Positions 44,722 through 54,430 of a stretch of 64,000 nucleotides of DNA are shown here, in pieces. The stretch comes from Lachnospiraceae bacterium (GTDB lineage: Bacteria; Bacillota; Clostridia; Lachnospirales; Lachnospiraceae), in the NCBI GenBank assembly GCA_902363555.1, contig CABJAM010000010.1, forward strand, positions 134,269 to 198,268, read 5' to 3'. The first letter of the stretch is position 1. Each line of letters opens with the position of its first letter. The notes beneath the pieces were generated by a model, which worked only from the letters and a program-made list of their open reading frames with translations, had not been told where the DNA came from and did not search any database. The translations under genes and the position numbers were made by a program.

Positions 44722-46407
44722 TCAATCATCTATTTCAAGAAACGTAGCCGGTAGTACAATCTCACTGACTGCACCGTCATTATTATAAAAACGCCATCGT
44801 GCCAGATCACCGAACAGTAGCCGAAGTCTTTGAGTAATATTGTAAATCCCGATGTGTGCACCATCTGTCCGGTGGATTCTGTGTCCGGTATTAAGGCGCT
44901 CTATATCTTCTGAAGGATAACCGCCGCCATTGTCAGAAATGACGATACGGGTATACGGATAATCATTTTCTTCAAACGAAGAAATGGAAATATGTATATG
45001 AAGTGTCTGGTTCGTAGAAATCCCGTACTTAATGGAATTTTCCACAAAGCCCTGAATCATCACCGGAGGAACTAACATGTCATTTATCATGGGATCTATA
45101 TCAATGATATAGGTAAAACGCCCCTTATAGCGGATTGACTGAATGTCCAGATAAGCGCGGATATGGTCAATCTCTTCATTCAGAGGCACCAGATCCTCAT
45201 CAACGCGAACCATATAGCGGAAATAATCAATAGAACTTTGGATCAGTCTCTGGGCCAGGGTCAGTTTTTGGGTTTCAATAAGGTTGTACACCATATTCAG
45301 AGAATTAATAAGGAAATGGGGCTTGATCTGAAGCTGCAGGTTTCTCAATTGTGACTTCTGCGCCTTGATCTGTTCCTCATATATATTAATTTTCAGATGC
45401 TGGACCTCACCCACCATCTGATTAAATGTGCTATTGATCAGCCGTATTTCCGTGGAGCCGTCCTTATCGGGTATACGGTAATCCAGATCGCCGTCCTGTA
45501 TCCTCCTCATGGAGTTCATAAGACGGAAAAGCGGGGCGATAACAAGGCGGTATACAAGCAGATTGAATACAATAACGATAATGATTAAAAGGATGGAGAC
45601 GAGCATTGTATATTTTTGCATAAAGGGCAGTGATTCCAGGATAGCAGTTCTTGAGAATGTTTCTACAATAGAAAAATCCGCAGCGGATGAGCTGTAAGTG
45701 ACCATTTGTAAATTTTCCGAAAGAGATGATTTGTAACTGTCGATATCGTCATTGGAAATAAATACAAATGAACTGTTTGCATAACCCGCGGTATTAAAGT
45801 TTAATAGTAAATTGGAGAGGCTGACCATAGCTCCGGAACGGATACTATTAGATGAACCGATGGTTTCAAATAGATAAGATTCTCCGTTAATATCGCACAA
45901 TTGCCATTGCGACTGGGGATGGTCATTGTCCAGTGTCTCCACAAAGTCTTTTATATCCATCTGTTTTATGGTAGAATATTTACTATTATGAGATGTTATA
46001 TAGCCGATATAGTCATCGGCTTCACAGATTCGTGCAAAAAATGCATCAATAAAATTGTTGGACAGGAGTTTTTCTTTCATATCATCAGCCAGTCGTAGCT
46101 TTGCATAAGAAATTTGAGCTTCCTCCGTACTCAATGCGATGGTAGAGGGATCATTTTCATAGTAGACCAACTGAAAAGTATAAGCCCGCGCCATATTGAG
46201 TTGATTATCTACCTGAGACATGAACGTGGAGAGCATATTTTGATGAGCGTTCTCTACCTGCTCAAGAAGCGTATTTTTGGCCTGGGCATTAATGTAAATA
46301 AGAACTCCTGTCATAGGCACAAGCGTCACCAAGATCAAAGCAAACAGTTTAAGTGCAATGGAGTTGTGCAGGGAGGACAGTACGGATTTGAGAAAAATTT
46401 TTTTCAT
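44722..46407 (-). CDS. YesM-like sensor histidine kinase
   Basis: The 561-residue paralogue of the kinase at 10883 has the same layout: membrane segment at about 20-40, extracellular sensor, second membrane segment at about 266-291, HAMP, phosphoacceptor His364 in QIKPHFLINSLN, and an ATPase domain with GFVENSIKYG and ISDNGGGYP. The cytoplasmic half is close to its paralogue while the sensor half is more divergent, as expected if the two sense different sugars. It is divergent from its regulator at 46508. The ribosome site is weak (GCGAGAG). Confidence 0.93.
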   Translation of the reverse strand: MKKIFLKSVLSSLHNSIALKLFALILVTLVPMTGVLIYINAQAKNTLLEQVENAHQNMLSTFMSQVDNQLNMARAYTFQLVYYENDPSTIALSTEEAQISYAKLRLADDMKEKLLSNNFIDAFFARICEADDYIGYITSHNSKYSTIKQMDIKDFVETLDNDHPQSQWQLCDINGESYLFETIGSSNSIRSGAMVSLSNLLLNFNTAGYANSSFVFISNDDIDSYKSSLSENLQMVTYSSSAADFSIVETFSRTAILESLPFMQKYTMLVSILLIIIVIVFNLLVYRLVIAPLFRLMNSMRRIQDGDLDYRIPDKDGSTEIRLINSTFNQMVGEVQHLKINIYEEQIKAQKSQLRNLQLQIKPHFLINSLNMVYNLIETQKLTLAQRLIQSSIDYFRYMVRVDEDLVPLNEEIDHIRAYLDIQSIRYKGRFTYIIDIDPMINDMLVPPVMIQGFVENSIKYGISTNQTLHIHISISSFEENDYPYTRIVISDNGGGYPSEDIERLNTGHRIHRTDGAHIGIYNITQRLRLLFGDLARWRFYNNDGAVSEIVLPATFLEIDD

Positions 46408-46449
46408 GGTCGTCTCTCGCTTTCTTTAGTAAATAGTCGAACTGATTTA

Positions 46450-46478
46450 ATTATAGAAATTCGGGAGCGCTTTGTCAA
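46450..46478 (-). promoter_or_regulatory. Consensus sigma-A promoter for the second YesM-like kinase
   Basis: On the minus strand TTGACA (46478-46473), 17 bases and TATAAT (46455-46450) match the consensus exactly, as at 12602-12630. The spacer sequences of the two promoters differ, so the hexamers appear specifically conserved. Confidence 0.85.
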
Positions 46479-46507
46479 ATAGGAACATTTTAAGCGGGGA
46501 GGAAAAA

Positions 46508-48088
46508 ATGAGACTGTTAATTGTGGATGATGAGGATAGCGCAATCCAGGCAGTACTTAAAGGGGTCGATTGGGAGCGTTTAAATTTTTCGGATATTTAT
46601 ACGGCTGCGGATAAACGCGAGGCCATCGGCATTTTGGAGCAGCAAGAAGTGGATGTTTTACTATGCGATATAGAAATGCCTCGGGGAAGCGGGCTGGAGC
46701 TATTGGAATGGATTAACATGCATAAGCCTGGAATATGTTGTATATTCATGACTTGTCATGCAGACTTTTCCTATGCCCAGCGAGCTGTTCATCTGGGCAG
46801 CTTCGAGTACGTATTGAAACCGTTGGATTTTCAAAACCTGGAAGTGATATTGAATGAGGCTTCTGTTAAAGTGAGTCAGGAACGGCAGCGAAAGACTGCC
46901 AGTACATATTGGGATCAGGGGAAAAAGGCTGTGGAGCGGCAGTTTTGGCGAAAACTGTTTATCGGCGATATTGTTTCAGACGATGAAAATATTCGGGGAT
47001 ATATTTTAAGAAATCACCTGGACATCCCTGTAGACGGCAGCTTTCTTCCTGTATTTATCAGCCCTAAACGTTTTCCATCAACAATGAATAAGGAGGATAT
47101 AAAGCTGTTCTGCTTTGCGCTTCGTAACATGGCGGAGGAACTGTTTTTCATGGAAGGCCTTATCCATGAGGTAGAAGATTTTTATGATAAGATACTGGTC
47201 ATGCTCACTCTGAAAGATGAAGGGAACAAAGCGCTCCGTGGTCGTCTGGAAACAGTTTGTGAGGAATATATAATGGCCGCGGATGAATATTTACATATTC
47301 AGGTATGCTGTTATATTGGAGAGGTAGCATCAATCAGTGAGGTACCTAATATGATCGAGGTTTTTCATAAGATGGATTCTAATAATATCGTTCTGTATCA
47401 TGATATTGTCAATCTCAGACCCAGAACAGTATTTCCCGATCCTGTGGAGCATGTTCAGATTGATTTCCACGTATTGCTGACTATGCTCAGTGAGGAAAAT
47501 TATAAAGGGATCATCCAGGAGATATCCCGGACGCTTGAGAGGGTAAACATGGTATCCAATAGACAAATGATTTTGAGGTATTTTTTTCACGGGATTTATA
47601 TACTCCTGGAAGAGTTTTCCAGAAAAAATTATGTATCGTTGGGCGAATTGGTGGATTATGAGAAGAATGTTCAGTTATCAGAGGCTGCGGAAAAGTCGGT
47701 TCAGGGACTTGTTTTGTGGATAACCTATATCATGGATGTCCTTGGTAATCTAAAAAAGAACAAGGAAACTCAGCTTGGGCCGGTAGACAGGGTAAGCCTG
47801 TATGTACATCAGCATATTGAGGATACGCTGTCTGTGGAGGAGATTGCCGCATCCGTTCACCTGAATCCTGATTATCTGAACCGGGTGTTTAAGAAAGAAC
47901 GGGGCATGTCTTTAAATAAATATGTGATCGTCCAGAAAATGGAGCGGGCTAAATGGCTGCTGCGCCATACCAATTGGAAGATTGGCGACGTGGCTGCCGC
48001 TGTTGGATATTATAACTATTCCAGTTTTAACCGTGCATTTGCCAAGGTTGTAGGCCAATCACCACAGGCTTGGAGACATATGGAGTAA
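46508..48088 (+). CDS. YesN-like response regulator with AraC-type DNA-binding domain
   Basis: ATG 46508 follows GGGGAGG and gives 526 residues. The receiver has Asp7/Asp8, phosphoacceptor Asp54 in LLCDIEMPRG, FMTCHADF and LKPLDF. The C-terminal AraC domain (SVEEIAASVHLNPDYLNRVF, IGDVAAAVGYYNYSSFNRAF) is very similar to that of the regulator at 12687, especially in the recognition helices, so both may recognise the same GTCGGA boxes. The first box of the downstream operon begins only 26 bp after its stop codon. Confidence 0.93.
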   Translation: MRLLIVDDEDSAIQAVLKGVDWERLNFSDIYTAADKREAIGILEQQEVDVLLCDIEMPRGSGLELLEWINMHKPGICCIFMTCHADFSYAQRAVHLGSFEYVLKPLDFQNLEVILNEASVKVSQERQRKTASTYWDQGKKAVERQFWRKLFIGDIVSDDENIRGYILRNHLDIPVDGSFLPVFISPKRFPSTMNKEDIKLFCFALRNMAEELFFMEGLIHEVEDFYDKILVMLTLKDEGNKALRGRLETVCEEYIMAADEYLHIQVCCYIGEVASISEVPNMIEVFHKMDSNNIVLYHDIVNLRPRTVFPDPVEHVQIDFHVLLTMLSEENYKGIIQEISRTLERVNMVSNRQMILRYFFHGIYILLEEFSRKNYVSLGELVDYEKNVQLSEAAEKSVQGLVLWITYIMDVLGNLKKNKETQLGPVDRVSLYVHQHIEDTLSVEEIAASVHLNPDYLNRVFKKERGMSLNKYVIVQKMERAKWLLRHTNWKIGDVAAAVGYYNYSSFNRAFAKVVGQSPQAWRHME

Positions 48089-48113
48089 TATAGTAACCGT
48101 TGTATTGTAAAGT

Positions 48114-48177
48114 GTCGGAAAGTGAGAGCAAAAGGGTCTGTTTTGGTGTAACAGAAGTTATGAAAAGCTTTTATAAT
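48114..48177 (+). promoter_or_regulatory. Promoter with GTCGGA box upstream of second importer operon
   Basis: GTCGGAAAGTG is at 48114-48124 and a degenerate second copy (GTCTG) at 48136. TATAAT lies at 48172-48177, 58 bp after the first box. The first box is identical over 11 bases to that at 14403. Confidence 0.65.
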
Positions 48178-48222
48178 ATAACTACAAACAAAATGAAGTG
48201 ATTAAAAAAGAGGAGGAACATT

Positions 48223-49824
48223 ATGAAAGCGAAACGTATTTTAAGTTTGTTGTTGGTCGTGATCATGGCTGCATCGTTGGCTGCTTGCGGTAACTCTGGC
48301 AGTTTAGGTAAGACGGCAGGTACGGACAGCAAGGACACAAAAAAAGAAACTGATGCAGGAAAAGAAACATCGACCGACACCATGGACGTAACCGAAGGTG
48401 GCGAGACAGTAGCTGCCGGGAACAGTGAGATTGACTTTAACGAGGAACCGTATACCTTACATATTTGTTATGCCGTTCCCGGCGAGGCACAGCCGGATCT
48501 GGCTATGATTACGGAAAAGCTTAACGAGATCACTTTGAAAGAAATCAATGCCAAGGTAGAGCTTGAAGCTGTCAGTCTGTTCAGTATTGCCAATGTGTAT
48601 GCCTTAAAAGCGTCCAGCCAGGAAAAGATGGATTTAATGGTCCTGTTCCCGGGAGGAAATTATTTGACCAATTTTGCAAATAGCAATCTTTTGCTGCCTA
48701 TTGAAGAATATGTAGATCAATGGGGAAGTGATATTAAAGAAGTCTTGGGAGATACGTTAAAGGTTGGTCAATTCAAGGAGCACCAGTATGCTATTCCTCA
48801 AAACGGAGGAATTGGAAAAATGGCCAGCGGATTTAAATTATCCATATCTCTCTGCGAAAAATATAATATCAATCCGGATGAAATTAAAACAATTGAAGAC
48901 CTGGAAGCAGCATTTGCCGTTATCAAGGAAAACGAACCAGAGGTAACTGTGCTTATGCCAGAATCGGCTGGTGGCGGAATAATCTACTCTTTATTAGATT
49001 ATTATGATACATGTGGAAGTGGCGGCGGAATTTTGGATGTTCAGGATGATGGATCATTAAAAATCGTTAATCAGCTTGAAACTGAAGACTATATGAACGC
49101 ATGTAAAAAGGTACGTGAATGGTATGAAAAAGGGTATATATCCAAAGATGTCCTAACGGCCCAGGATGGAGGCACGGATGCGATCAAGGCAGGGAAATGT
49201 TTTGCATCGGCAGTTGCATCCATAGGCGTAGCAAAGGGCGATGATTATAATCGATGTGTAACCATTAATGAAACAAAACCTCTGGTAACGACATCAGACA
49301 GCCAGCTTATTTTATGGGGTGTTGGTGTGAATTGCGAGCGACCGGATAAAGCGGTTCAGTTTCTTAACTTATGCTGCGCCAGTGAGGAAATTACCAATTT
49401 ATTTAAATGGGGTGTTGAAGGTGTACACTACCAGTTACTTGAAAATGGCGCAGTTGACAATTCTATGGGCGCTGCATGGCAGAATTACTGGTGGATGCTT
49501 GGGGATTATTTTAAGGGCTATACAGCCAATACGGATCTGGAATCTGCCGGTATGAGCTCTCCAGAGGAATTTAAGGCTGCAGAATCCAACTGGCAGGAGG
49601 AATATTCTCCGGCATACGGCTTTAACTTTGATCCATCCAATGTTAAAAATCAAATTGCGGCCTGTGATTCTATAACAAACGAATATCAGTTGGCGATTGC
49701 CTGCGGAACCGTAGACCCGGAAAAAGAGCTCAAAAAGTTTAGCGATGCGTTAATTTCCGCCGGCCTTGAGGATGTTATGAAAGAAAAAGAGCTTCAATTA
49801 AATGAGTGGTACGCTGCACAATAA
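48223..49824 (+). CDS. Sugar ABC transporter substrate-binding lipoprotein
   Basis: This is a 533-residue lipoprotein with signal LLLVVIMAASLAACGN (lipidated Cys21) and an Asp/Thr/Gly-rich tether. The mature core is close to that of the protein at 14522: EEPYTLHICYAV, PDLAMITEKLNEITLKE, DTCGSGGGI and the DUF3502-like end DVMKEKELQLNEW. It starts at ATG 48223 after GAGGAGG. It delivers sugar to the permeases at 49909 and 50844. Differences from the paralogue lie mostly outside the conserved core, so a related but distinct ligand is likely. Confidence 0.94.
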   Translation: MKAKRILSLLLVVIMAASLAACGNSGSLGKTAGTDSKDTKKETDAGKETSTDTMDVTEGGETVAAGNSEIDFNEEPYTLHICYAVPGEAQPDLAMITEKLNEITLKEINAKVELEAVSLFSIANVYALKASSQEKMDLMVLFPGGNYLTNFANSNLLLPIEEYVDQWGSDIKEVLGDTLKVGQFKEHQYAIPQNGGIGKMASGFKLSISLCEKYNINPDEIKTIEDLEAAFAVIKENEPEVTVLMPESAGGGIIYSLLDYYDTCGSGGGILDVQDDGSLKIVNQLETEDYMNACKKVREWYEKGYISKDVLTAQDGGTDAIKAGKCFASAVASIGVAKGDDYNRCVTINETKPLVTTSDSQLILWGVGVNCERPDKAVQFLNLCCASEEITNLFKWGVEGVHYQLLENGAVDNSMGAAWQNYWWMLGDYFKGYTANTDLESAGMSSPEEFKAAESNWQEEYSPAYGFNFDPSNVKNQIAACDSITNEYQLAIACGTVDPEKELKKFSDALISAGLEDVMKEKELQLNEWYAAQ

Positions 49825-49842
49825 TAGAATATAAAAAGACGT

Positions 49843-49884
49843 AAAACGGCAGGCAGGATGCAGCAAAACTTGTCTGCCGTTTTT
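49843..49884 (+). terminator. Hairpin with T-run between binding-protein and permease genes
   Basis: AAAACGGCAGGCA pairs with TGTCTGCCGTTTT (one G-U pair) and ends in TTTTTG. Like the hairpins at 353 and 16155 it lies between the binding protein and permeases, suggesting partial termination. Confidence 0.8.
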
Positions 49885-49908
49885 GAATAATGACGGGAGG
49901 TATCGTGT

Positions 49909-50826
49909 GTGAACAATAAAATGAAGAAAATAAAGCGGTTTATGCCGCTATATATTATGGCGTTGCCGGCGCTGATCTACTTATTTATAAATAATTATAT
50001 GCCATTGTATGGTATGCAGTTGGCATTTCGGGAGTTAGATTATAGCAAAGGCATATTCAACGGAAAGTTTGTAGGTTTTGACAATTTCAAATTTCTGTTT
50101 ACAACGGACCGGGCCTGGATAATGACAAGGAATACAATATTGTATAATTTATTGTTTATTGTTGTTGGTCTTGTCTTTGGTCTCACTATTGCTATTTTAT
50201 TCAATGAGATCCGCTGCCGGTTAGCAGCAAAATTCTATCAATCAGCACTGCTGATTCCCTATTTTATAAGTATGGTTATTGTCAGCTATTTAGGTTTTGC
50301 TTTTTTGAGCAGCGAGAGTGGATTCTTGAATAACGGAATATTAAAGTTTTTTGGGGCTGATCCGGTTTCGTGGTACTCGGAACCCAAATACTGGCCTTTT
50401 ATATTGACCTTTATTAATATATGGAAGGGCATGGGATACAGTCTTCTGATGTATACCGCACGTTTGATTGCCATTGACGGTTCTTATTATGAAGCTGCCA
50501 CTGTGGATGGTGCAACAAAATGGCAGAAAGTCCGTTTTATTACACTGCCACTTTTAAAACCCGCGATTATCATGATGCTGACATTATCGGTGGGGCGTAT
50601 GTTCTACTCAGATTTTGGTCTGTTTTATCAGGTGCCGATGAGTTCAGGCGCACTAAAAAGTGTGACAACTACCATCGATACTTATTCTTTTGAGGCGCTG
50701 ATGAAATTAGGGGATGTGACCATGTCATCAGCTACTGGTGTCTACCAGTCTGTCGTTGGATTTATTTTACTGGTTGGCGCAAATATGCTGATACGCAAAT
50801 TCAGCAAAGACGATGCCCTGTTCTGA
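49909..50826 (+). CDS. Sugar ABC transporter permease, LplB family
   Basis: The 305-residue permease starts at GTG 49909, with CGGGAGG 8 bp upstream. First span FMPLYIMALPALIYLFI; coupling loop EAATVDGATKWQKVRFITLP. It is nearly identical in length and motifs to the permease at 16254 apart from a shorter N-terminus. It pairs with the product of 50844, whose gene follows after 17 bp. Confidence 0.94.
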   Translation: MNNKMKKIKRFMPLYIMALPALIYLFINNYMPLYGMQLAFRELDYSKGIFNGKFVGFDNFKFLFTTDRAWIMTRNTILYNLLFIVVGLVFGLTIAILFNEIRCRLAAKFYQSALLIPYFISMVIVSYLGFAFLSSESGFLNNGILKFFGADPVSWYSEPKYWPFILTFINIWKGMGYSLLMYTARLIAIDGSYYEAATVDGATKWQKVRFITLPLLKPAIIMMLTLSVGRMFYSDFGLFYQVPMSSGALKSVTTTIDTYSFEALMKLGDVTMSSATGVYQSVVGFILLVGANMLIRKFSKDDALF

Positions 50827-50843
50827 AAGGAGAGCGATTTTAT

Positions 50844-51731
50844 ATGAGAACAGCAAGTGATAAAAGATGGGGATTTACCGCGCATATTGTTATGATCGTA
50901 TTGACCATACTGGCACTGGCGCCCTTTGTACTACTTGTCATTGCCTCATTTACTGATGAAGGAGCGGCAATCCGGAATGGTTATACTTATATACCTGAAA
51001 AATGGTCGTTGGATGCCTACAAATATATATTATCCCAATGGGGAACTATTGGACGAAGTTATCTGGTAACAATTTTTGTGACAACGGCTGGTACGCTGGC
51101 CAGCGTTATTATGTCGGGTATGCTTGCCTATGTACTTAGCCGTAAGGAGCTGCCGGGAAGGTCTTTTTTGCTTTTTGCACTGACCTTTACTATGCTGTTT
51201 AATGGTGGAATGACGTCTACATATATAATTTACACACAGCTTTTCCACATTAAGAATACCATTTTTGGACTACTTGTTCCCGGTCTTTTGATGAATGCCT
51301 TCAATGTAATGATGTTCAGAAATTACTTTGAAACATCGATTCCAGGAGCCTTAATGGAGGCGGCCCGTATCGACGGCGCTTCAGAAACAAAAATCTTTTT
51401 TAAGGTGGTTGTACCTCTATCAATGCCTATGGTAGCGACTGTTGGATTGACTGTTGCTCTGATGTATTGGAATGACTGGACGAATGGTCTGTATTATCTT
51501 TCACAGGATAGTAAGCTTCAAAGTATCCAGACATTACTAAATAATATGAACGAAAATATTAAATACCTTCAGCAGAATAATATCAATACCGAGGCATTTT
51601 CAGGAGCAATTCCGTCAACAACGATACGTATGGCTATTGCGGTTGTAGGTATTGTACCGATTCTCATACTGTATCCGTTTTTTCAGAAATGGTTTGTAAA
51701 GGGCATGATGTCGGGCGCTATAAAGGAATAA
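50844..51731 (+). CDS. Sugar ABC transporter permease, YtcP family
   Basis: The 295-residue permease has six predicted spans, coupling motif EAARIDGASETKIFFKVVVP and the ending KWFVKGMMSGAIKE. It has the same length as its paralogue at 17234, with mostly conservative changes. ATG 50844 follows AAAGGAGAG. It completes the second complete importer. Confidence 0.94.
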   Translation: MRTASDKRWGFTAHIVMIVLTILALAPFVLLVIASFTDEGAAIRNGYTYIPEKWSLDAYKYILSQWGTIGRSYLVTIFVTTAGTLASVIMSGMLAYVLSRKELPGRSFLLFALTFTMLFNGGMTSTYIIYTQLFHIKNTIFGLLVPGLLMNAFNVMMFRNYFETSIPGALMEAARIDGASETKIFFKVVVPLSMPMVATVGLTVALMYWNDWTNGLYYLSQDSKLQSIQTLLNNMNENIKYLQQNNINTEAFSGAIPSTTIRMAIAVVGIVPILILYPFFQKWFVKGMMSGAIKE

Positions 51732-51789
51732 CATTTGTACAATATATACAGTGGAAAGAATATCCGGTATTTCCGGAAGGGAGGATATT

Positions 51790-52425
51790 ATGACAAACAT
51801 ATTTAATGTAGATAATGCGTTTTTTCGCTTTATGTCAAAAGTATGCGATGTTTTTTTACTAAGTGTCATCTGGCTAATATGCAGCCTTCCGGTTGTGACC
51901 GCAGGGGCAGCTACTGCTGCCATAAACGCTGTAGCCATAAAGGCGGTGCGCAATGAGGAGGGTTACATATTCCGAAGCTTTTTCAAGGCATTTACCCAGT
52001 ATTTTAAAAATGCAACTAAGATATGGTTGCTGACTTTGGTAATGGCTATGGTTCTGACCGGAGACCTTATATTTTTTTACCGATTGGGAAATCTTATAGG
52101 CGCATTGGGCGCTGGCGCAGCTTTTTTGCTGCTGCTTTTACTGGGCCTGACCGCGATGATTATCTTCCATGATCTTGTATGGTTCAGGAATGGCGCTAAA
52201 GCGACGATTATTCATTCTTTTAAGATAGCTATTGGTTTCTTACCATACAGTGCAGCACTGTTGATCCTGTTTGCGGCAATGGTTTACGGTATTTATGTAT
52301 CGGTGGGTCTGATGGTATTTTTTACATTGTTTGGGGCGGGCCTGATTGCGTATGTTTCCGCTTATCTGTGGCGCAAAGTATTTGATAAGCTGGATAATCG
52401 GCAGCATAAAGTGATAAAGATTTAA
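51790..52425 (+). CDS. YesL-like membrane protein (DUF624)
   Basis: ATG 51790 lies 6 bp after AAGGGAGG, so the in-frame GTG at 51751 is rejected. The 211-residue product has about five membrane spans and the DUF624 opening FNVDNAFFRFMSKVCDVFLL. It occupies the same slot as the gene at 18152, after the YtcP-type permease and before the enzymes. Function is unknown; constant linkage to YesMN-controlled importers suggests an accessory role. Confidence 0.88.
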   Translation: MTNIFNVDNAFFRFMSKVCDVFLLSVIWLICSLPVVTAGAATAAINAVAIKAVRNEEGYIFRSFFKAFTQYFKNATKIWLLTLVMAMVLTGDLIFFYRLGNLIGALGAGAAFLLLLLLGLTAMIIFHDLVWFRNGAKATIIHSFKIAIGFLPYSAALLILFAAMVYGIYVSVGLMVFFTLFGAGLIAYVSAYLWRKVFDKLDNRQHKVIKI

Positions 52426-52494
52426 GCTGCCTTTATTCGGCAGGAATGAAGACGTTTTAACATTTAGAACATTGATTACTGGGAGAAGATGAAG

Positions 52495-54315
52495 ATGAAT
52501 TATTATTGCAATCCGTTGAATTTACCTTATAAATATCAATTTGTAAAACATAACAATTCCATGCAGGGTGAAGGCGCCTGGCGCGTTTACCGTGAGGCTG
52601 CCGATCCGTCTCTAGTGCTTTTTAAGGACGTGTATTATCTGTTTCCGTCGATGACTGCTGGTTTTTTTACAAGCACTGATCTGTGTAACTGGGATTTCCA
52701 TGAATTTTTAAGCGATATGCCAATCTACGATTACGCACCGGATGTGCGTGTTATTGGCGACTGCCTTTATTTTTGCGCGTCCAAACGGGATGAGAATTGT
52801 TCGTTTTATTTTACAAAGGATCCATTAAAGGAACCTTTTGAGGAAATTTCGGGCACTTTCCCGTTTTGGGATCCCAACCTGTTTTTGGACGATGATGGTC
52901 GGCTGTATTTTTACTGGGGATGTTCTAATATGACGCCAATTTACGGTGTAGAGCTTAATCCGAAAACGATGAAACCACTGACGCCTCCTTTGGAAATGTT
53001 TGATTCAGATAATAAAACAAGAGGTTATGAACGTGTCGGCTATGATCATGTCAGTTCTAAAAACAGGGAGGAAATTAAAGCTATGGCAGAAGCCATGATT
53101 GCACAGATGATGCAGGCGCCAGAGGAAATACGTCTGGCTAATGGCTTTGGAGATGAAGAGGCCGTCCGCCGGACCGCTTATTCCGTAATGGGGGATGATC
53201 CCTATATTGAAGGCGCATGGCTGACGAAGCATAATGGGCTGTATTATCTTCAGTATGCGATTCCAGGAACCGAATACAATGTTTATGGCGATGGCGTTTT
53301 CGTTTCAAAAGCGCCCTTGGGGCCTTATATACCAGCAGAAAACAATCCATATTCATATAAGCCAGGTGGCTTTATGACTGGCGCTGGACACGGCTCCACG
53401 CTGGAGGATAAGAATGGAGATTTCTGGCATACATCCACAATGCAAATTTCCTATAATGACGCCATGGAACGCCGTGTCGGTTTGTGGAAAGCCGGATTTG
53501 ACAGTGACGGCGAACTGTATTGCGATCAACGTTATGGTGACTGGCCCGTGGCCTTGAATGCTCCGGCGTATGTAAATCCAGAGTGGATGCTGTTGTCCTA
53601 CGGAAAATCAGTACGCGCCTCATCTGGAGAAGGCATGATGTATGTAACCGATGAAAATGCCCGGACCTGGTGGACATCCGATACCGCTCGCGCTGGAGAG
53701 TGGGTGGAGGTTGATCTTGGAAAAGCTATGGATGTCCGGGCCATACAGATCAATTTTGCAGACGATTATATTGAAGCTGAACTGCCGGAGGACGCAGAGC
53801 TCCACATCACATATGATGAGCGCTATATTGATCAAAGGAGTAAATGTACCCGCTGGCTATTGGAAGGCTCTATCAATGGTAAGGATTATTTTGTGATTGA
53901 AAACAAATCTGAAGCCAATACAAATTTACCCCACGATTTTGTTCTGAGGGAATCGGGAACTTTTGTCAGATATGTGCGGCTGACAGTGAAGGAGCTGCCA
54001 TACCATTCCAGGGCATGTATATCCGGAATCCGTGTTTTTGGCAATGGCGGCGGAGTGTTGCCGGAAAAAGCCCATGGAATTGTAATTAAAAGAGTGGGGG
54101 ATTTGAATATGGAGGTTTCCTGGCAACAGGATGATGCTACGGGGCATAATATTCTTTGGGGTCATAGTCCGGAAAAACTATACCATAGCTATATGGTATT
54201 CGGAAAATGTAGCCAGAATATCGGAGCGCTGATGAAGAATGCGCCGGTATATGTCCGGGTGGATACCTTTAATGAATCCGGTATCATGCAGGGCGAAGTT
54301 TATGAGCTTAGGTAA
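52495..54315 (+). CDS. Glycoside hydrolase family 43 with F5/8-type C domain
   Basis: ATG 52495 is 8 bp after GGGAGA and aligns with the MNYYCNP start of the paralogue at 21366; ATG 52489 is too close to the ribosome site. The 606-residue protein has base Asp38 (EAADPSL), Asp126 (FWDPNLFLDDDG) and acid Glu239 (PYIEGAW), then the F5/8C domain from about 365 (ASSGEGMMYVTDENARTWW) and a fibronectin-like end. No signal peptide is seen. Expected to release a terminal pentose or galactose from imported oligosaccharides. In this module GH43 precedes GH2, the reverse of the first module. Confidence 0.88.
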   Translation: MNYYCNPLNLPYKYQFVKHNNSMQGEGAWRVYREAADPSLVLFKDVYYLFPSMTAGFFTSTDLCNWDFHEFLSDMPIYDYAPDVRVIGDCLYFCASKRDENCSFYFTKDPLKEPFEEISGTFPFWDPNLFLDDDGRLYFYWGCSNMTPIYGVELNPKTMKPLTPPLEMFDSDNKTRGYERVGYDHVSSKNREEIKAMAEAMIAQMMQAPEEIRLANGFGDEEAVRRTAYSVMGDDPYIEGAWLTKHNGLYYLQYAIPGTEYNVYGDGVFVSKAPLGPYIPAENNPYSYKPGGFMTGAGHGSTLEDKNGDFWHTSTMQISYNDAMERRVGLWKAGFDSDGELYCDQRYGDWPVALNAPAYVNPEWMLLSYGKSVRASSGEGMMYVTDENARTWWTSDTARAGEWVEVDLGKAMDVRAIQINFADDYIEAELPEDAELHITYDERYIDQRSKCTRWLLEGSINGKDYFVIENKSEANTNLPHDFVLRESGTFVRYVRLTVKELPYHSRACISGIRVFGNGGGVLPEKAHGIVIKRVGDLNMEVSWQQDDATGHNILWGHSPEKLYHSYMVFGKCSQNIGALMKNAPVYVRVDTFNESGIMQGEVYELR

Positions 54316-54430
54316 TAGCAGACTTGAAGGAAGGGGAAACGATGGATGCTTTTGTGTAGTCTTCCGTGTTTGCGGAGGCCTGCGCACAAGGGTACGGATC
54401 GTGTCAGATAAGTGAGAGGAGTTCAGAGAA

